A stretch of DNA of 64,000 nt. It comes from Escallonia rubra. Taxonomy: Eukaryota; Streptophyta; Magnoliopsida; Escalloniales; Escalloniaceae. Both the position numbers and the translations under genes were made by a program. The notes under the pieces were generated by a model that was not told the origin of the DNA, did not search any database, and was given only the letters and a program-made list of their open reading frames with translations. The DNA lies in the NCBI GenBank assembly GCA_033065855.1, contig JAVXUO010000876.1, forward strand, positions 248,001 through 312,000. Direction: 5' to 3'. Below are positions 42,501-46,128 of the stretch, piece after piece; position 1 is the stretch's first letter, and every line of letters begins with the position of its first letter.

Positions 42501-45500
42501 CTAGATTCCGTCCTTGTTTTCCTTCTCGATCCCTTAAGCATGAAAAGCTTTTTTTTTTACTTTAATAGGTTACTGCCTTGCAGGGCAGGCCCTAATCCGA
42601 CTTGGCCTGAGAGAATTGTGTCTGCTTCCTAGTACGAATCACCCCAGGATTCAAATACATTAATTATGTGTTTGTTTGTATTCTCTGGGCGAAACAAAAA
42701 CTCACTTGTGGGTTCTCTTTTATGTGGTTCTGCACCACGTAGTTGCTTGCTGGTAAATAGAAAAACAAAATCGTGGGTGGTTTACGTGCATATAATACAA
42801 AATACCGGTAATTTGATTGCTTACAGAACATGGCACTTTGGGTAACGAGGGTGGAATGTCATGATTCATGTAGTTGAGCCATACTAGCTTGGGACAAAGT
42901 TTGAGCCGGTTGAATGGTAGATGTAGAGATACTAATTGTAGCTTTTGATGTGAAAATTTAAGGTGGTAAGAGCTAATGGGATACGGAAAAATCAAGTTTA
43001 TCAGCAGCTGAGTCTGTAACTTGTCTGATATAGCTAATTCTAGTAGGTGTACCTTCACATCCTCATGAAGGACGTCTGTGATATCCCACATCGGATGTGG
43101 AATAATATGTGATTGCCCTTCTAAGACCCTGTCTATGAACTCATAAGTACCTACTTGGCTAGCCTTTTGGAGGGAGGCATTGCCCTGTGGTGGGGCTGGG
43201 GACTGGGTCATTACAGATGGTATCAGAGCCGACTCGAGAAAGCTCAGGCTGGCTATCCAGTCTGGTTGCCAATGGTTGGGGGAAATGAAGATAAGCCCGG
43301 GTATATCCCACATCAAGATGGTGGTTGGGGCAACGAAGGGCGAGCCGGCTATATCTCACATTGGCTAGAGAGGAAGATTCTGGGCTATGTGTGATCGAGC
43401 CTTAGCGAGGACGCTATGGCATAAGGAGGAGAAATTGTGATATTCCACATCGGATGTGGGATAATATGTGATTGGCCTTATAAAACCATGCCTATGAACT
43501 CATAAGTATCTACTTGGCTAGCCCTTTTGAGGGAGGCATTGCCCTGAGGTGGGGACGTCGACCGGGTTGTTAGAGCGTCCATGCTACAGTGCACTTCCAC
43601 CATGCTTGGGGGTTGGGGGGGAGGAGAGGGGGAGCAGCATAAAGGATGAGGAAAAGCTTCTGCTCCTTTCACAGGACATCCTAAGCCTTAATACTACTCA
43701 CATGTTCCTCATTGACTAATTTGTCAAACTTCCTATCATCACTTGGAAAATCCGCTAGGCAATCACGAATATGCTCTAAATCTTGTTGAGCTCTTCATAA
43801 ATATTGAGACAGATATCCCCTTTGCTTGGTTTCATGAAATACCCGAGAGTCCCTTGCTTTGTTTTAGTTTGCCTGTTTAGCTAGATTGCACATTGTGGAT
43901 GCAAACAAAGCCTTCTGTAAGTTGTAACGATGATTTTGAAGTAATGAGAATATTTGGGATCGTTTTGCCCTTGTGTTGAAATTACTTCTTTGTGCACTGT
44001 TTTATGCAATGTTGATGCACTGATTGCTGTAGATTGTTGAGATTTGTTGGCGGACTCTTCTTGCAAGAGGCAAGTCGAGTGCCACATACGGTTTCCTTTG
44101 TGCCATCAAAGGCCACCGTGTGTCAGGTGGCTCAAAAAGCTGGACAAACCATGGTTAGAATGACACCCCGTTGTTCGAATTGTTACATTTGAGAAGAGTA
44201 GGATTAGCTTCTTCTATGATTTAGTCATTGATCTGTGAGCTTTTAAAGAGGCTCGTGAAATTAAGTGGGTATCGGGGTTATTGCTTCTAGCACTTGCTTG
44301 TGAAGATACTGGATGGCTATACAACTAACTAGGTGATGACTGATCGAATAAAAAAAGATATTAGGTGATGGTATGGAGGAGCATGTCTTCAGAGTCCCGT
44401 TCTTCTGAATATATAGTTAGTCAATCCTAAATTTCAGGTGGATAATATTTTCCCTTCTCTCAGCTTTTTCCCCAACCTTTTTCAACCTCATTAGTACTGA
44501 CTTTTCTTTGAATCCTTTTTTCTAGTGTGTTGCTTGACTTATAATATCTGAGCACCTTCTAACTTCTTTTTTGATTATGAACTGGGAATTGGGTGGCTTT
44601 ATTGCACTGTGTACATAGGTTACTTTGTGATTATGTATGTTTACTTTCTTTCCCGTCTGTTTCTTCTCTATTTATAGGATTTTTTTTGTGTGTAGATATT
44701 AAAATCTCTCTTTGAGGTTGTTCTATTTGAGGACTATGGCAATCAATGGAGTCTTAGCAGACCAATGCTGAGTTTGATACTTATCAATGAAGAGGTAATG
44801 TATATGTGGAGTTTTTGAGCTCCTCTTAATTCTTATGTTTAGTGTAACTTATGAGCAAAGATGTAATAAATGGAAACAAAATTTTCTTCTCTTCTCTTTT
44901 TGTTTATCAAGGCTGGTGTCATTCTTGCATTCATGCTGGTTATGCCTGATTCTTGCATCCCCTTGCAGGGGACTCTAAGCATGGTTATTGTCAATCAGAT
45001 ATGTCAGTCGAGCACATATGAGTTAAATGGTTAATTGTTGGAAACAATGCTAGTAGATTATTGTCTTAAAAAGTTGAACAGGGTTCATGTTAAGCACTTA
45101 AAGAGTTTTGCGATTCCATGTATCCTTTTGAGAAAAGTAATTTGTAGAGACTAAACAAAACGTTGTCTTGTAAAGTAATACCTTATTTTGATTTTGTAAG
45201 CCTACTGCTTTCATCAACCAATTCGTGGTTCTAATTTTTTTGTTTTATTATCGTAAGAGTATAGATTGCAGAAAAATAAACAAAGATACATAGTCTAGGA
45301 CGGACCTGCCCAGTTCGAGGTAAAGAATTTTAGCCGGTCAAATGCGCTTTTGCACCCAAAATTGGAGATTAAAGTAAGTAATGTGCTAAGCTAACTGGAT
45401 GCAGATGATTAAAGCAATCTAGTCTTTTGCATCTTGGTTTATGTTTCATAGTGTTACCTTTAATCCATGGAACTAGATTGGTGCATCTTAAACGCATTCT

Positions 45501-46128
45501 TGTTTCTAGAGTAAGTTGAAATACATCTCACATTCAGTATACATTCAACACCTCTTTATGTCCTGTGTCTTGACTTGTACTTGAAATTACATATCCATGT
45601 GGTGCCCTAATATGTACTAACTGGCACCCTGACGTTATTATGCAGATGTTTACAAATGCAAAAGCTCAGATTCTTGCAACACAAGTAAGAATTCTTCTGC
45701 TATTTCTTTAGGAGCTCCTTAGTTTTGGTCAAACTTTTGTTTGGAGTAATTTGAAGAGATTGTATGAATGTCTAGTGAACTTGAGGATTGAATCTTAACT
45801 GACTAGAGAACTCATTACAGAAGAGAGAGAAATTGGAACACACTTTGTCAATAAAGCCCCCCCCCCCCACTCTCTTGTGGCTTATCTAGTTGATAATATT
45901 CTGTCTATTGAACTTCATGCTTTGACAGATCTGTAGATATTCAACTTGTACTTGCAATTTAAAGCCCAATTGATTTTTTTTGATATGCAGCCAATGGATG
46001 ATCAACAGCGTCTTTCCCTGTGCTTTGACCAACTTATGACAGACATTACTCGGAGCTTGGATCAGAAGAACAGGGACAAGTTCACCCAAAACCTGACCAG
46101 ATTCAGGACTGAATTCCGATCCAGATAA
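2098..46128 (+). CDS. XPO7: Exportin-7 (RanBP16-like) nuclear transport receptor, 28 coding exons, 1047 aa
   Basis: Exons carry, in order, the blocks typical of plant exportin-7: SQDSAERAHAENTLKCFS near the start, NYLINYLATRGPEL, STHHRRVACSFRDQ, ECLVRLASIRRSVFTN, SWQWASSSIYYLLGLWSRLV, LSDDLSENPLDNAELLQDQ, GKIATNLKCY, LIGLMRDLRGIAMATN, RLTFDASSPNGILLFREVSK, GNYVNFGVFEIYGDRAL and QKNRDKFTQNLTRFRTEFRS. The N-terminal ~100 residues match an importin-beta N-terminal (Ran-binding) region; the rest should be HEAT-type helical repeats. Family members are about 1050-1090 residues, so 1047 is full length. By family knowledge it is a karyopherin-beta working at nuclear pores with RanGTP. The ATG at 2098 has A at -3 and G at +4, with an in-frame TGA at 2089-2091. 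The span includes introns; exons are listed separately. All junctions are GT-AG and in phase. The ends of the transcript are not defined. Confidence 0.93.
2339..2711 (+). other. XPO7 intron 1
   Basis: 373 bases, GT-AG, T-rich tract before the acceptor. I see nothing else in it. Confidence 0.85.
2712..2872 (+). CDS. XPO7: XPO7 exon 2 (residues 81-134)
   Basis: Encodes (R)NYLINYLATRGPELESF through ESMSFLSQ, including LGWFDDDSFREVVKES, a well conserved exportin-7 block. Acceptor follows a T-rich tract ending TTGAAG; donor GTGAAG. Ends on a codon boundary. Confidence 0.93.
2873..4783 (+). other. XPO7 intron 2
   Basis: 1911 bases of AT-rich sequence. The short frames here lack recognisable similarity. 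No mobile element with clear ends was found. Confidence 0.8.
4784..4846 (+). CDS. XPO7: XPO7 exon 3 (residues 135-155)
   Basis: A 21-codon exon encoding ATVHYAIGLKILNQLICEMN plus Q, matching the family's HYAIGLKILNQLVSEMNQ segment. Acceptor ATCAG, donor GTTAGT; both ends in phase 0. Confidence 0.92.
4995..5221. repeat. Tandem duplication, two ~114-bp units
   Basis: Units 4995-5108 and 5109-5221 share the run from AATGCATGTAGAGA through GGCCTGTTC.TTTAGCATTTT to TAATGATT. The unit spans the junction between flanking intron and the start of the element that follows. Confidence 0.85.
5177..6366. mobile_element. CCACCA-rich non-autonomous TIR element (hAT-type ends suspected)
   Basis: Left end GGGCCTGTTCATTTAGCA followed by TTCTCATTTTGG; the right end reversed reads GGGCCGTTTGTTCACA followed by ATTCTCATTTTG, an imperfect inverted pair. 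The interior is (CCA)n-like, with a 165-bp duplication (units starting 5676 and 5841). No clean target duplication was found, so superfamily and exact limits are uncertain. Short frames inside are low complexity. Confidence 0.55.
5676..5992. repeat. 165-bp tandem duplication in CCACCA-rich DNA
   Basis: Both units begin CACCCTCAACCA and contain AACTGCACCCAAATAACCAT, CTCTCCACCACCATT and CACCATCACAG in the same order. Units start at 5676 and 5841. Confidence 0.75.
7108..8052. mobile_element. PIF/Harbinger-type non-autonomous element
   Basis: 945 bp flanked by TTA at 7105-7107 and 8053-8055, the usual PIF/Harbinger target duplication. Ends are imperfect inverted repeats: GGTTGTGTTTGACGGGCTGG at left, and the right end reversed GACTGCATTTGGCACGCAGG. 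No transposase was seen. The interior carries a GGTGTTGATGG minisatellite. It sits inside the copia relic, so it is the younger of the two. Confidence 0.75.
7636..7835. repeat. Minisatellite inside the PIF-type element
   Basis: About four diverged copies of a ~50-57-bp unit built on TGTTGATGGTGTTAGTGGTG. Long open frames on both strands here are products of the repeat and are not taken as genes. Confidence 0.7.
10197..10314 (+). CDS. XPO7: XPO7 exon 4 (residues 156-194 plus one base)
   Basis: Encodes PNPVQPSTHHRRVACSFRDQ then SLLQILQISLTALSQLKTD. No ATG-started ORF covers it, but the frame is clear and joins exons 3 and 5 in phase. Acceptor AATCAG; donor GTAATA. Last base G pairs with TT of exon 5 to give Val. 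Confidence 0.92.
10420..10526 (+). CDS. XPO7: XPO7 exon 5 (residues 195-230)
   Basis: Encodes (V)GSKLQELALSLALKCLSYD then FMGTSDESSDDFGTIQ. Acceptor ATGCAG, donor GTGCTG. The intron before it is only 105 bases. Confidence 0.93.
10652..10747 (+). CDS. XPO7: XPO7 exon 6 (residues 231-262)
   Basis: Encodes IPSSWKPIIEEPSTLQIFFD then YYAVNVPPISSE, matching the family's IPSAWRPVLEDPSTLQIFFDYY. Acceptor ATGTAG, donor GTTAGA; phase 0 at both ends. Confidence 0.93.
10748..12319 (+). other. XPO7 intron 6
   Basis: 1572 bases, half of it an hAT-like insertion at 11029-11807. The rest is AT-rich with no recognised feature. Confidence 0.85.
11029..11807. mobile_element. hAT-like non-autonomous element, family 1 copy A
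   Basis: 779 bp flanked by a perfect 8-bp duplication TCCTCCTG (11021-11028 and 11808-11815). Ends GTAGATAGCACGGACA at left and, reversed, CTAGGAAGCACCGACA at right. Both subterminal zones are packed with GGACACC / GGTGTCC repeats. A TA/CA microsatellite lies inside the left end (about 11131-11200). No transposase was seen. The 8-bp duplication and TAG-containing ends suggest hAT. Confidence 0.8.
12320..12443 (+). CDS. XPO7: XPO7 exon 7 (residues 263-303 plus one base)
   Basis: Encodes ALECLVRLASIRRSVFTNEA then ERLKYLGLLMKGTKEILQTGI. Acceptor TTTCAG, donor GTAAAC. The last G completes a Gly codon with exon 8. Confidence 0.94.
12549..12583. repeat. Adjacent homopolymers T18 and G17
   Basis: 18 T (12549-12566) followed directly by 17 G (12567-12583). 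Lengths may be affected by sequencing error. Confidence 0.85.
12908..13527. mobile_element. Probable non-autonomous TIR element
   Basis: Left end CTGTTTGTGAGTTGTGTTTA followed by GGAGAG; the right end reversed reads TTGTTTGTGAGTTTTGAGAG followed by GAGAG. The interior is purine/pyrimidine biased. No target duplication was found, so the family is unassigned. Confidence 0.45.
13898..15670. mobile_element. hAT-like family 1 copy B, reversed and interrupted
   Basis: Left end TTAGGAAGTTGAGACACCTC resembles the reversed right end of copy A; the right end reversed, CTAAGTAGCACAGAAACGGA, resembles copy A's left end. Without the nested element and its duplication it is about 755 bp, close to copy A's 779. 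GGACACC-type repeats occur near both ends. Flanks CCTGCAGT and CTCGCGGT match at five of eight bases, consistent with a decayed duplication. Older than copy A. Confidence 0.65.
14053..15062. mobile_element. hAT-like element nested in family 1 copy B
   Basis: 1010 bp flanked by a perfect 8-bp duplication CGTGTTGG (14045-14052 and 15063-15070). Ends TAGGGCTGTAAATGAACGAG at left and, reversed, TAGCGCTACAAGCGAACCGA at right. Subterminal zones are rich in GAGCTCG / CGAGCTT words on both strands, as in known plant hAT MITE families. No transposase was seen. Confidence 0.8.
15700..17300 (+). repeat. LTR-like debris with a diverged internal repeat
   Basis: About 15885-16040 and 16905-17075 share GTGACAAGCTAT, CATGAG/CTCATC-type runs, AGAGAATTCTAAAGAGAGAA-like words, CTTTGGTTTG-like words and TGGACCTAAGCAT in the same order. 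The first copy has a TATA-like CTATAAATATAT. This suggests two related LTR-type sequences about 1 kb apart, heavily broken. Family not assigned. Confidence 0.4.
18147..18214 (+). CDS. XPO7: XPO7 exon 8 (residues 304-326)
   Basis: Encodes (G)LADHENYHEFCRLLGRFKI then NYQ. Acceptor GACAG, donor GTAAAT. A short exon preceded by 5.7 kb of intron, but the residues match the family closely. Confidence 0.92.
18680..18745 (+). other. Possible tRNA-derived (pol III box) fragment
   Basis: CTCATTGCTTGGTAAAAG resembles an A box and GGATTCAAGTCCTGG a B box about 45 bases later. No tRNA fold was convincing, so this may be a short SINE relic. Confidence 0.25.
19394..21749. mobile_element. Possible Stowaway/mariner-like ends surrounding the MULE-like element
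   Basis: CTCCCTCTGTCCCAAATTTG at 19396 follows TA; the reversed sequence at 21749 reads TACTCCCCGTGTCCTAAGAT. CTCCCTCYGTCCC is the usual Stowaway end. The span is long for a MITE even after removing the inner element, so the pairing is tentative. Confidence 0.25.
19973..21126. mobile_element. MULE-like non-autonomous element with long imperfect TIRs
   Basis: About 100 bp of imperfect inverted repeat: left GGGATAAATTTCAAATTGAC, right reversed GGAATAAATTTCACTTTGGT, continuing with CACTGAACTT / CGCTCAACTT and TTGTGT. The interior is CCACCA-rich at left and unrelated elsewhere. No clean 9-bp duplication was found. Assignment to Mutator-like rests on TIR style only. Confidence 0.5.
22173..22259 (+). 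CDS. XPO7: XPO7 exon 9 (residues 327-355)
   Basis: Encodes LSELVNMESYSEWIHAVAEF then TLRSLQSWQ. Acceptor TTGCAG, donor GTTTGT; phase 0. Confidence 0.93.
22375..22527 (+). CDS. XPO7: XPO7 exon 10 (residues 356-406)
   Basis: Encodes WASSSIYYLLGLWSRLVSSV then RYMKGDMPTMLDKFVPDIID and RFLSSKFESFQ. Acceptor TTCAG, donor GTTATG; phase 0. Confidence 0.94.
22607..22702 (+). CDS. XPO7: XPO7 exon 11 (residues 407-438)
   Basis: Encodes AGLSDDLSENPLDNAELLQD then QLDFIPYLCRFQ, nearly identical to the family block. Acceptor TTGCAG, donor GTTCAG; phase 0. Confidence 0.95.
22869..22928 (+). CDS. XPO7: XPO7 exon 12 (residues 439-458)
   Basis: A 20-codon exon encoding YESCSKHILQISDPVLQTYL. Acceptor TTTCAG, donor GTATTC; phase 0. 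Confidence 0.91.
23040..23149 (+). CDS. XPO7: XPO7 exon 13 (residues 459-494 plus two bases)
   Basis: Encodes EAVTLEVPMDKNKLFLIETK then LAWIVHVVAAILKTKY. The LAWIVH..AAILKTK motif is diagnostic; the N-terminal half diverges from the family. Donor GTGCTT splits a Ser codon. Confidence 0.92.
23227..23314 (+). CDS. XPO7: XPO7 exon 14 (residues 495-524)
   Basis: Encodes (S)GETQEIHDADLSARVFRLI then NITDSGFQSQ. Acceptor ATCAG, donor GTATAT. Phase fixed by the shared Ser codon. Confidence 0.92.
23315..24900 (+). other. XPO7 intron 14
   Basis: 1586 bases. Contains a 5'-truncated SINE copy at 24481-24562. The remainder is AT-rich with no recognised feature. Confidence 0.8.
24481..24562 (+). mobile_element. 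SINE copy, 5'-truncated
   Basis: Matches the 3' half of the other SINE copies: AAAGTGGGGGCAAGGCTGCA, then GGCCCGCATAATGGCGGGAG, then CCTCGTGCACTTGG. Resembles the Au-type plant SINE tail. Confidence 0.65.
24901..25005 (+). CDS. XPO7: XPO7 exon 15 (residues 525-559)
   Basis: Encodes RYAEISKQRLDHAILIFFQH then FKRSYVGDQAMQSSK. Acceptor TTGGCAG, donor GTAATC; phase 0. Confidence 0.94.
25125..25229 (+). CDS. XPO7: XPO7 exon 16 (residues 560-594)
   Basis: Encodes QLYTRFSELLGLNDHLLVLN then VIVGKIATNLKCYPE. Acceptor TTGCAG, donor GTAACT; phase 0. Confidence 0.95.
25312..25364 (+). CDS. XPO7: XPO7 exon 17 (residues 595-611 plus two bases)
   Basis: Encodes SDEVINHTLNLFLEMAT then GG of a Gly codon. 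Acceptor GTGCAG, donor GTTAGT. Confidence 0.92.
25450..25513 (+). CDS. XPO7: XPO7 exon 18 (residues 612-633)
   Basis: Encodes (G)YMTGKLLLKLDTVQLIISH then HT. Acceptor GTGCAG, donor GTAAGT (consensus). Confidence 0.93.
25646..25780 (+). CDS. XPO7: XPO7 exon 19 (residues 634-678)
   Basis: Encodes REHFSFLKDYRCSRSRTSFF then YIIGLLVFMEDSFLKFKSSM and DPLLQ. Acceptor TTTCAG, donor GTATGC; phase 0. Confidence 0.94.
25891..26003 (+). CDS. XPO7: XPO7 exon 20 (residues 679-715 plus two bases)
   Basis: Encodes DFVSLESTPDAIFRTDTAKH then ALIGLMRDLRGIAMATN, and splits a Ser codon with exon 21. Acceptor AAAAG, donor GTGGGT. Confidence 0.94.
26104..26197 (+). CDS. XPO7: XPO7 exon 21 (residues 716-747)
   Basis: Encodes (S)RKTYTFLFDWLYPAHMPLF then LKAILHWADTPE. 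Acceptor TTACAG, donor GTAAGG. Confidence 0.94.
26198..27645 (+). other. XPO7 intron 21
   Basis: 1448 bases, AT-rich. I see no mobile element with recognisable ends and no coding potential. Confidence 0.8.
27646..27865 (+). CDS. XPO7: XPO7 exon 22 (residues 748-820 plus one base)
   Basis: The longest exon after exon 1. Encodes VTNPLLKFVAEFVWNKSQRL, TFDASSPNGILLFREVSKLV, VSYGSRILSLPNHADMYSSK and YKGTWIVLTIISR. Acceptor CATAG, donor GTACTC. Confidence 0.95.
27866..28643 (+). other. XPO7 intron 22
   Basis: 778 bases with a SINE copy at 28192-28340; otherwise nothing recognised. Confidence 0.8.
28192..28340 (+). mobile_element. tRNA-derived SINE
   Basis: Begins GATGAGCCTTGGCACAACGG (A-box region), then GGTCACACCTTCAAT (degraded B box), then GGGGTGAGGCTGCATACATA and CGCAATGCGGGTACCTTGTG. 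Same family as 28895-29061. No clear target duplication. Confidence 0.7.
28644..28774 (+). CDS. XPO7: XPO7 exon 23 (residues 821-864)
   Basis: Encodes (A)LAGNYVNFGVFEIYGDRAL then ADALDIALKMALSIPLADLL and AYRK. Acceptor TTACAG, donor GTGCGA. No ATG-started ORF covers it; the frame is set by exons 22 and 24. Confidence 0.94.
28895..29061 (+). mobile_element. tRNA-derived SINE with imperfect target duplication
   Basis: GAGTGAGCCTTGGTGCAACG contains the A box; ACCAGGAGGTTACAGGTTCA carries the B box; then GTGGGGGTGAATTTGCATAC and AATGGTGGGAGCCTCGTGCA. This layout matches the Au SINE family as I know it. Flanks share AAATAAGCAAGCAT (28866-28879 and 29063-29076) plus a looser T/C-rich stretch. Confidence 0.8.
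29300..29760 (+). other. LTR-element leader debris
   Basis: Two primer-binding-site-like words, ACATGGTATCAAAGTC (near 29321) and ATGGTATCGGAGCTC (near 29601), follow stretches that look like LTR 3' ends. No coding region follows. Old and broken. Confidence 0.35.
31735..31881 (+). CDS. XPO7: XPO7 exon 24 (residues 865-913)
   Basis: Encodes VTVAYFTFLEVLIKSQITFI then LNLDSTTFMLIAGSIQSGLQ and LSDTNILSQ, matching the family's AYFAFLEVLF..FILNLDT block. Acceptor TGTAG, donor GTTTGT; phase 0. Confidence 0.93.
32098..32226 (+). CDS. XPO7: XPO7 exon 25 (residues 914-956)
   Basis: Encodes CASAVDYLASFYFHHITLGE then SPGSPASLNLARHVADSPSI and FPE. Acceptor TTACAG, donor GTATGT; phase 0. Confidence 0.94.
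32353..32829 (+). repeat. 5' LTR (477 bp)
   Basis: Starts TGTCCCGCACTTTTTATATG and ends GTTCGGTCCGTGACA. Contains a TATA-like GTATAAATAGG near 32610 and a cluster of AACATGTGTAACATG repeats. Confidence 0.93.
32832..32843 (+). other. Primer-binding site
   Basis: TGGTATCAGAGC two bases after the 5' LTR, complementary to the 3' end of initiator tRNA-Met. Confidence 0.9.
32880..35417 (+). CDS. Gag / protease / integrase zinc / chromodomain polyprotein of the LTR element
   Basis: One open frame, 845 residues from the first ATG (it is open further upstream without an ATG). In order: a helical, coiled-coil-like N terminus; a retrotransposon gag domain (about residues 165-290, with LWWRRK and FKREIKKQFYPENVAYEAR); a zinc knuckle CFFCGGPHWAKDC (about 372); an aspartic protease site LVDTGATHNFI (about 455); an integrase HHCC zinc region with HPGHRRT and CVKTCHVCRQVKG (about 720-760); a chromodomain with HYLVKWKGLSEHEATWEL (about 802). 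Chromodomains in this family steer integration to marked chromatin. Confidence 0.88.
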   Translation: MAGKDTSVGASGVAEENVVMVERGRDPLPPAGGKKGGRGQSKSSDALASLDGRTGRLEIAMGDVKDHVGMFEQNLQTLEDHVLEELDSLKGAVGAQDELRERFTELFNSLQEQLDVVKASVEETRQDAAMCKRAIAGGAIATPSPRVDTPKPKEFGGKRDAKELDNYLWHMERYFEGASIVDEATKVRTATLYLTDTATLWWRRKHCEIEKGLYTIDTWEVFKREIKKQFYPENVAYEARRKMKELRHKRNISEYVKEFTTLMLHIPNMAEEDLLFNFVDGLQSWAKKELQRRGVKDVDEAIAMAESLTEYDRGSESSKPKWEDEASEGDHANGGGESPKAWHKGDKHASTSKSEGRGKLEEKRVKNKPKDGCFFCGGPHWAKDCRRQGKLAALVKEKDEEKAERESVRIGSIQVLNALQRKNVPQVPTGEGQASKSEGLLYMEAKLNGKLAHVLVDTGATHNFITMGEAERLGLNVVDGGGWLKTVNAEAKPLQGMVRRVEICLGKWKGFVDFSVARMDDFKVVLGLDFLRQVNALVSPYNNAMCIMERGAACVVPLFGGTSSTMTSMRLSGMRLVQEVEKEEAKKSEGTYLASLKVEDRVVLHEFEKRQPPRRKVGDQGKLDRGAKPQNVVPRRMAPPKEEKLSTTSKAKGEIVKLIKEGLQRDPLAKELLQLVKSGKTQRYRVKGDLLYTKDGRVYVPKWRDLRKMVIRGSHDTQSTVHPGHRRTYALVTTAYFWPQMKKEVQMCVKTCHVCRQVKGESQAEEAKLLDASQVLHDLQRREAEYVLGDRLEQGRDVPPKQHYLVKWKGLSEHEATWELAEELGQFEDLVDRYHEEVATRASRN
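35429..35905 (+). repeat. 3' LTR (477 bp)
   Basis: Same length and, as read, same sequence as 32353-32829, offset exactly 3076. Preceded by a polypurine tract at 35416-35428. Confidence 0.93.
35906..36500 (+). other. Copia-like LTR/leader debris
   Basis: AACATGGTATTGGAGCTC near 36136 resembles a degraded primer site, followed by a T-rich leader typical of copia elements. The young LTR element appears to have inserted in or beside this older sequence. Broken; limits unknown. Confidence 0.35.
37267..37501. repeat. ~119-bp tandem duplication
   Basis: Units 37267-37384 and 37386-37501 share TACATCAAAAGTAAACCATA, AGTTGGTCTGGACTTAGAT and GCACCTAGAAGAATCCGAT, with few differences. Immediately followed by (CT)n and (TA)n tracts. 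Confidence 0.85.
37595..37722. mobile_element. TA-tract foldback element 1 (128 bp)
   Basis: Begins GGGAGCTGATCCGTTGCTAG and ends with its inverse (GGATCAGCTCCC). The interior holds two copies of the perfect palindrome CCGCTACAT/ATGTAGCGG. Nearly the whole element can fold into one hairpin. Flanked both sides by TA repeats. Confidence 0.85.
37764..37951. mobile_element. TA-tract foldback element 2 (188 bp)
   Basis: Begins GGTCGTGATCCATTGCTAG and ends with GCTAGCAATGGATCACGATC. Shares GCGATCTGGCCGTCCA and the CCGCTACATAATGTAG core with its neighbours. Flanked by TA repeats. Confidence 0.8.
37998..39513. mobile_element. TA-tract foldback element 3 (1.5 kb, ~240-bp TIRs)
   Basis: Starts GGAGCTGATCCGTTGATAGC; the right end reversed reads GGGAGCTGATCCGTTAATAG. 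The arms (about 37998-38240 and 39235-39513) match closely, including GTTGCCAACGCG, AATTTTTTGACAAAAATACC and two palindromic CCGCTACATTATGTAG cores each. The interior (about 38250-39230) is unrelated to elements 1 and 2 and could be acquired host sequence. Long TIRs with a foreign interior suggest a Mutator-like origin, but the target duplication cannot be seen in a TA tract. Confidence 0.8.
39625..40182 (+). other. Possible end of a further MULE-like element, then C/A-rich low-complexity DNA
   Basis: AGTTAACTACTCGGTTGACC and AACTTTGGTCACTGGACATC resemble the terminal style of the element at 19973. From about 39900 the sequence is CCCCCA/CACACA low complexity. The opposite end was not found. 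Confidence 0.3.
40191..41369. mobile_element. hAT-like family 1 copy C
   Basis: 1179 bp with a perfect 8-bp duplication GGGGGGTG (40183-40190 and 41370-41377). Ends CTAAGAAGCACGGGTACGGG at left and, reversed, CTCTGAAGCACGGACACTTC at right, like copies A and B. Here the subterminal repeats are GGGTGCGGATACG-type instead of GGACACC. A TA-rich stretch follows the left end as in copy A. No transposase was recognised; the interior has short low-quality frames only. Confidence 0.8.
43077..43574 (+). mobile_element. TRIM retrotransposon (498 bp)
   Basis: Two 139-bp LTRs (43077-43215 and 43436-43574) starting TGTGATATCCCACATCGG / TGTGATATTCCACATCGG. Primer site TGGTATCAGAGCC at 43218-43230, purine tract AAGGAGGAGAAA before the second LTR. 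Flanks ACGTC and GCGTC match at four of five bases. Too small to code for protein. Both LTRs differ at several sites, so it is older than the element at 32353. Confidence 0.85.
44696..44794 (+). CDS. XPO7: XPO7 exon 26 (residues 957-989)
   Basis: Encodes ILKSLFEVVLFEDYGNQWSL then SRPMLSLILINEE. Lies 12.5 kb after exon 25 but continues the family sequence exactly (FPE then ILKSLFEIVLFED). Acceptor TGTAG, donor GTAATG; phase 0. Confidence 0.94.
44795..45645 (+). other. XPO7 intron 26
   Basis: 851 bases, AT-rich, nothing recognised. Confidence 0.8.
45646..45684 (+). CDS. XPO7: XPO7 exon 27 (residues 990-1002)
   Basis: A 13-codon microexon encoding MFTNAKAQILATQ, matching the family's FSDLKAQILASQ. 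Acceptor ATGCAG, donor GTAAGA; phase 0. Confidence 0.92.
45991..46128 (+). CDS. XPO7: XPO7 exon 28 (residues 1003-1047 and stop)
   Basis: Encodes PMDDQQRLSLCFDQLMTDIT then RSLDQKNRDKFTQNLTRFRT and EFRSR, ending TAA at 46126-46128. The family ends in the same way (RDKFTQNLTVFRHEF..). A 12-base poly-C run lies upstream in intron 27 (45857-45868). Confidence 0.95.
   Translation, partial: PMDDQQRLSLCFDQLMTDITRSLDQKNRDKFTQNLTRFRTEFRSR

Larger units (their letters stand above)
32227..44695 (+). other. XPO7 intron 25 (12.5 kb)
   Basis: 12469 bases, the largest intron. Contains a young LTR element (32353-35905), copia-like leader debris (about 35906-36500), a 119-bp tandem duplication, foldback elements in a TA tract (37595-39513), an hAT-like element (40191-41369) and a TRIM (43077-43574). 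At 36500-37260, 41400-43070 and 43580-44690 nothing certain was seen. Confidence 0.85.

Noticed and set aside
42720-43316. 198-codon minus-strand open frame
   Set aside because: It runs through the TRIM and its first LTR in antisense; no recognisable domain.
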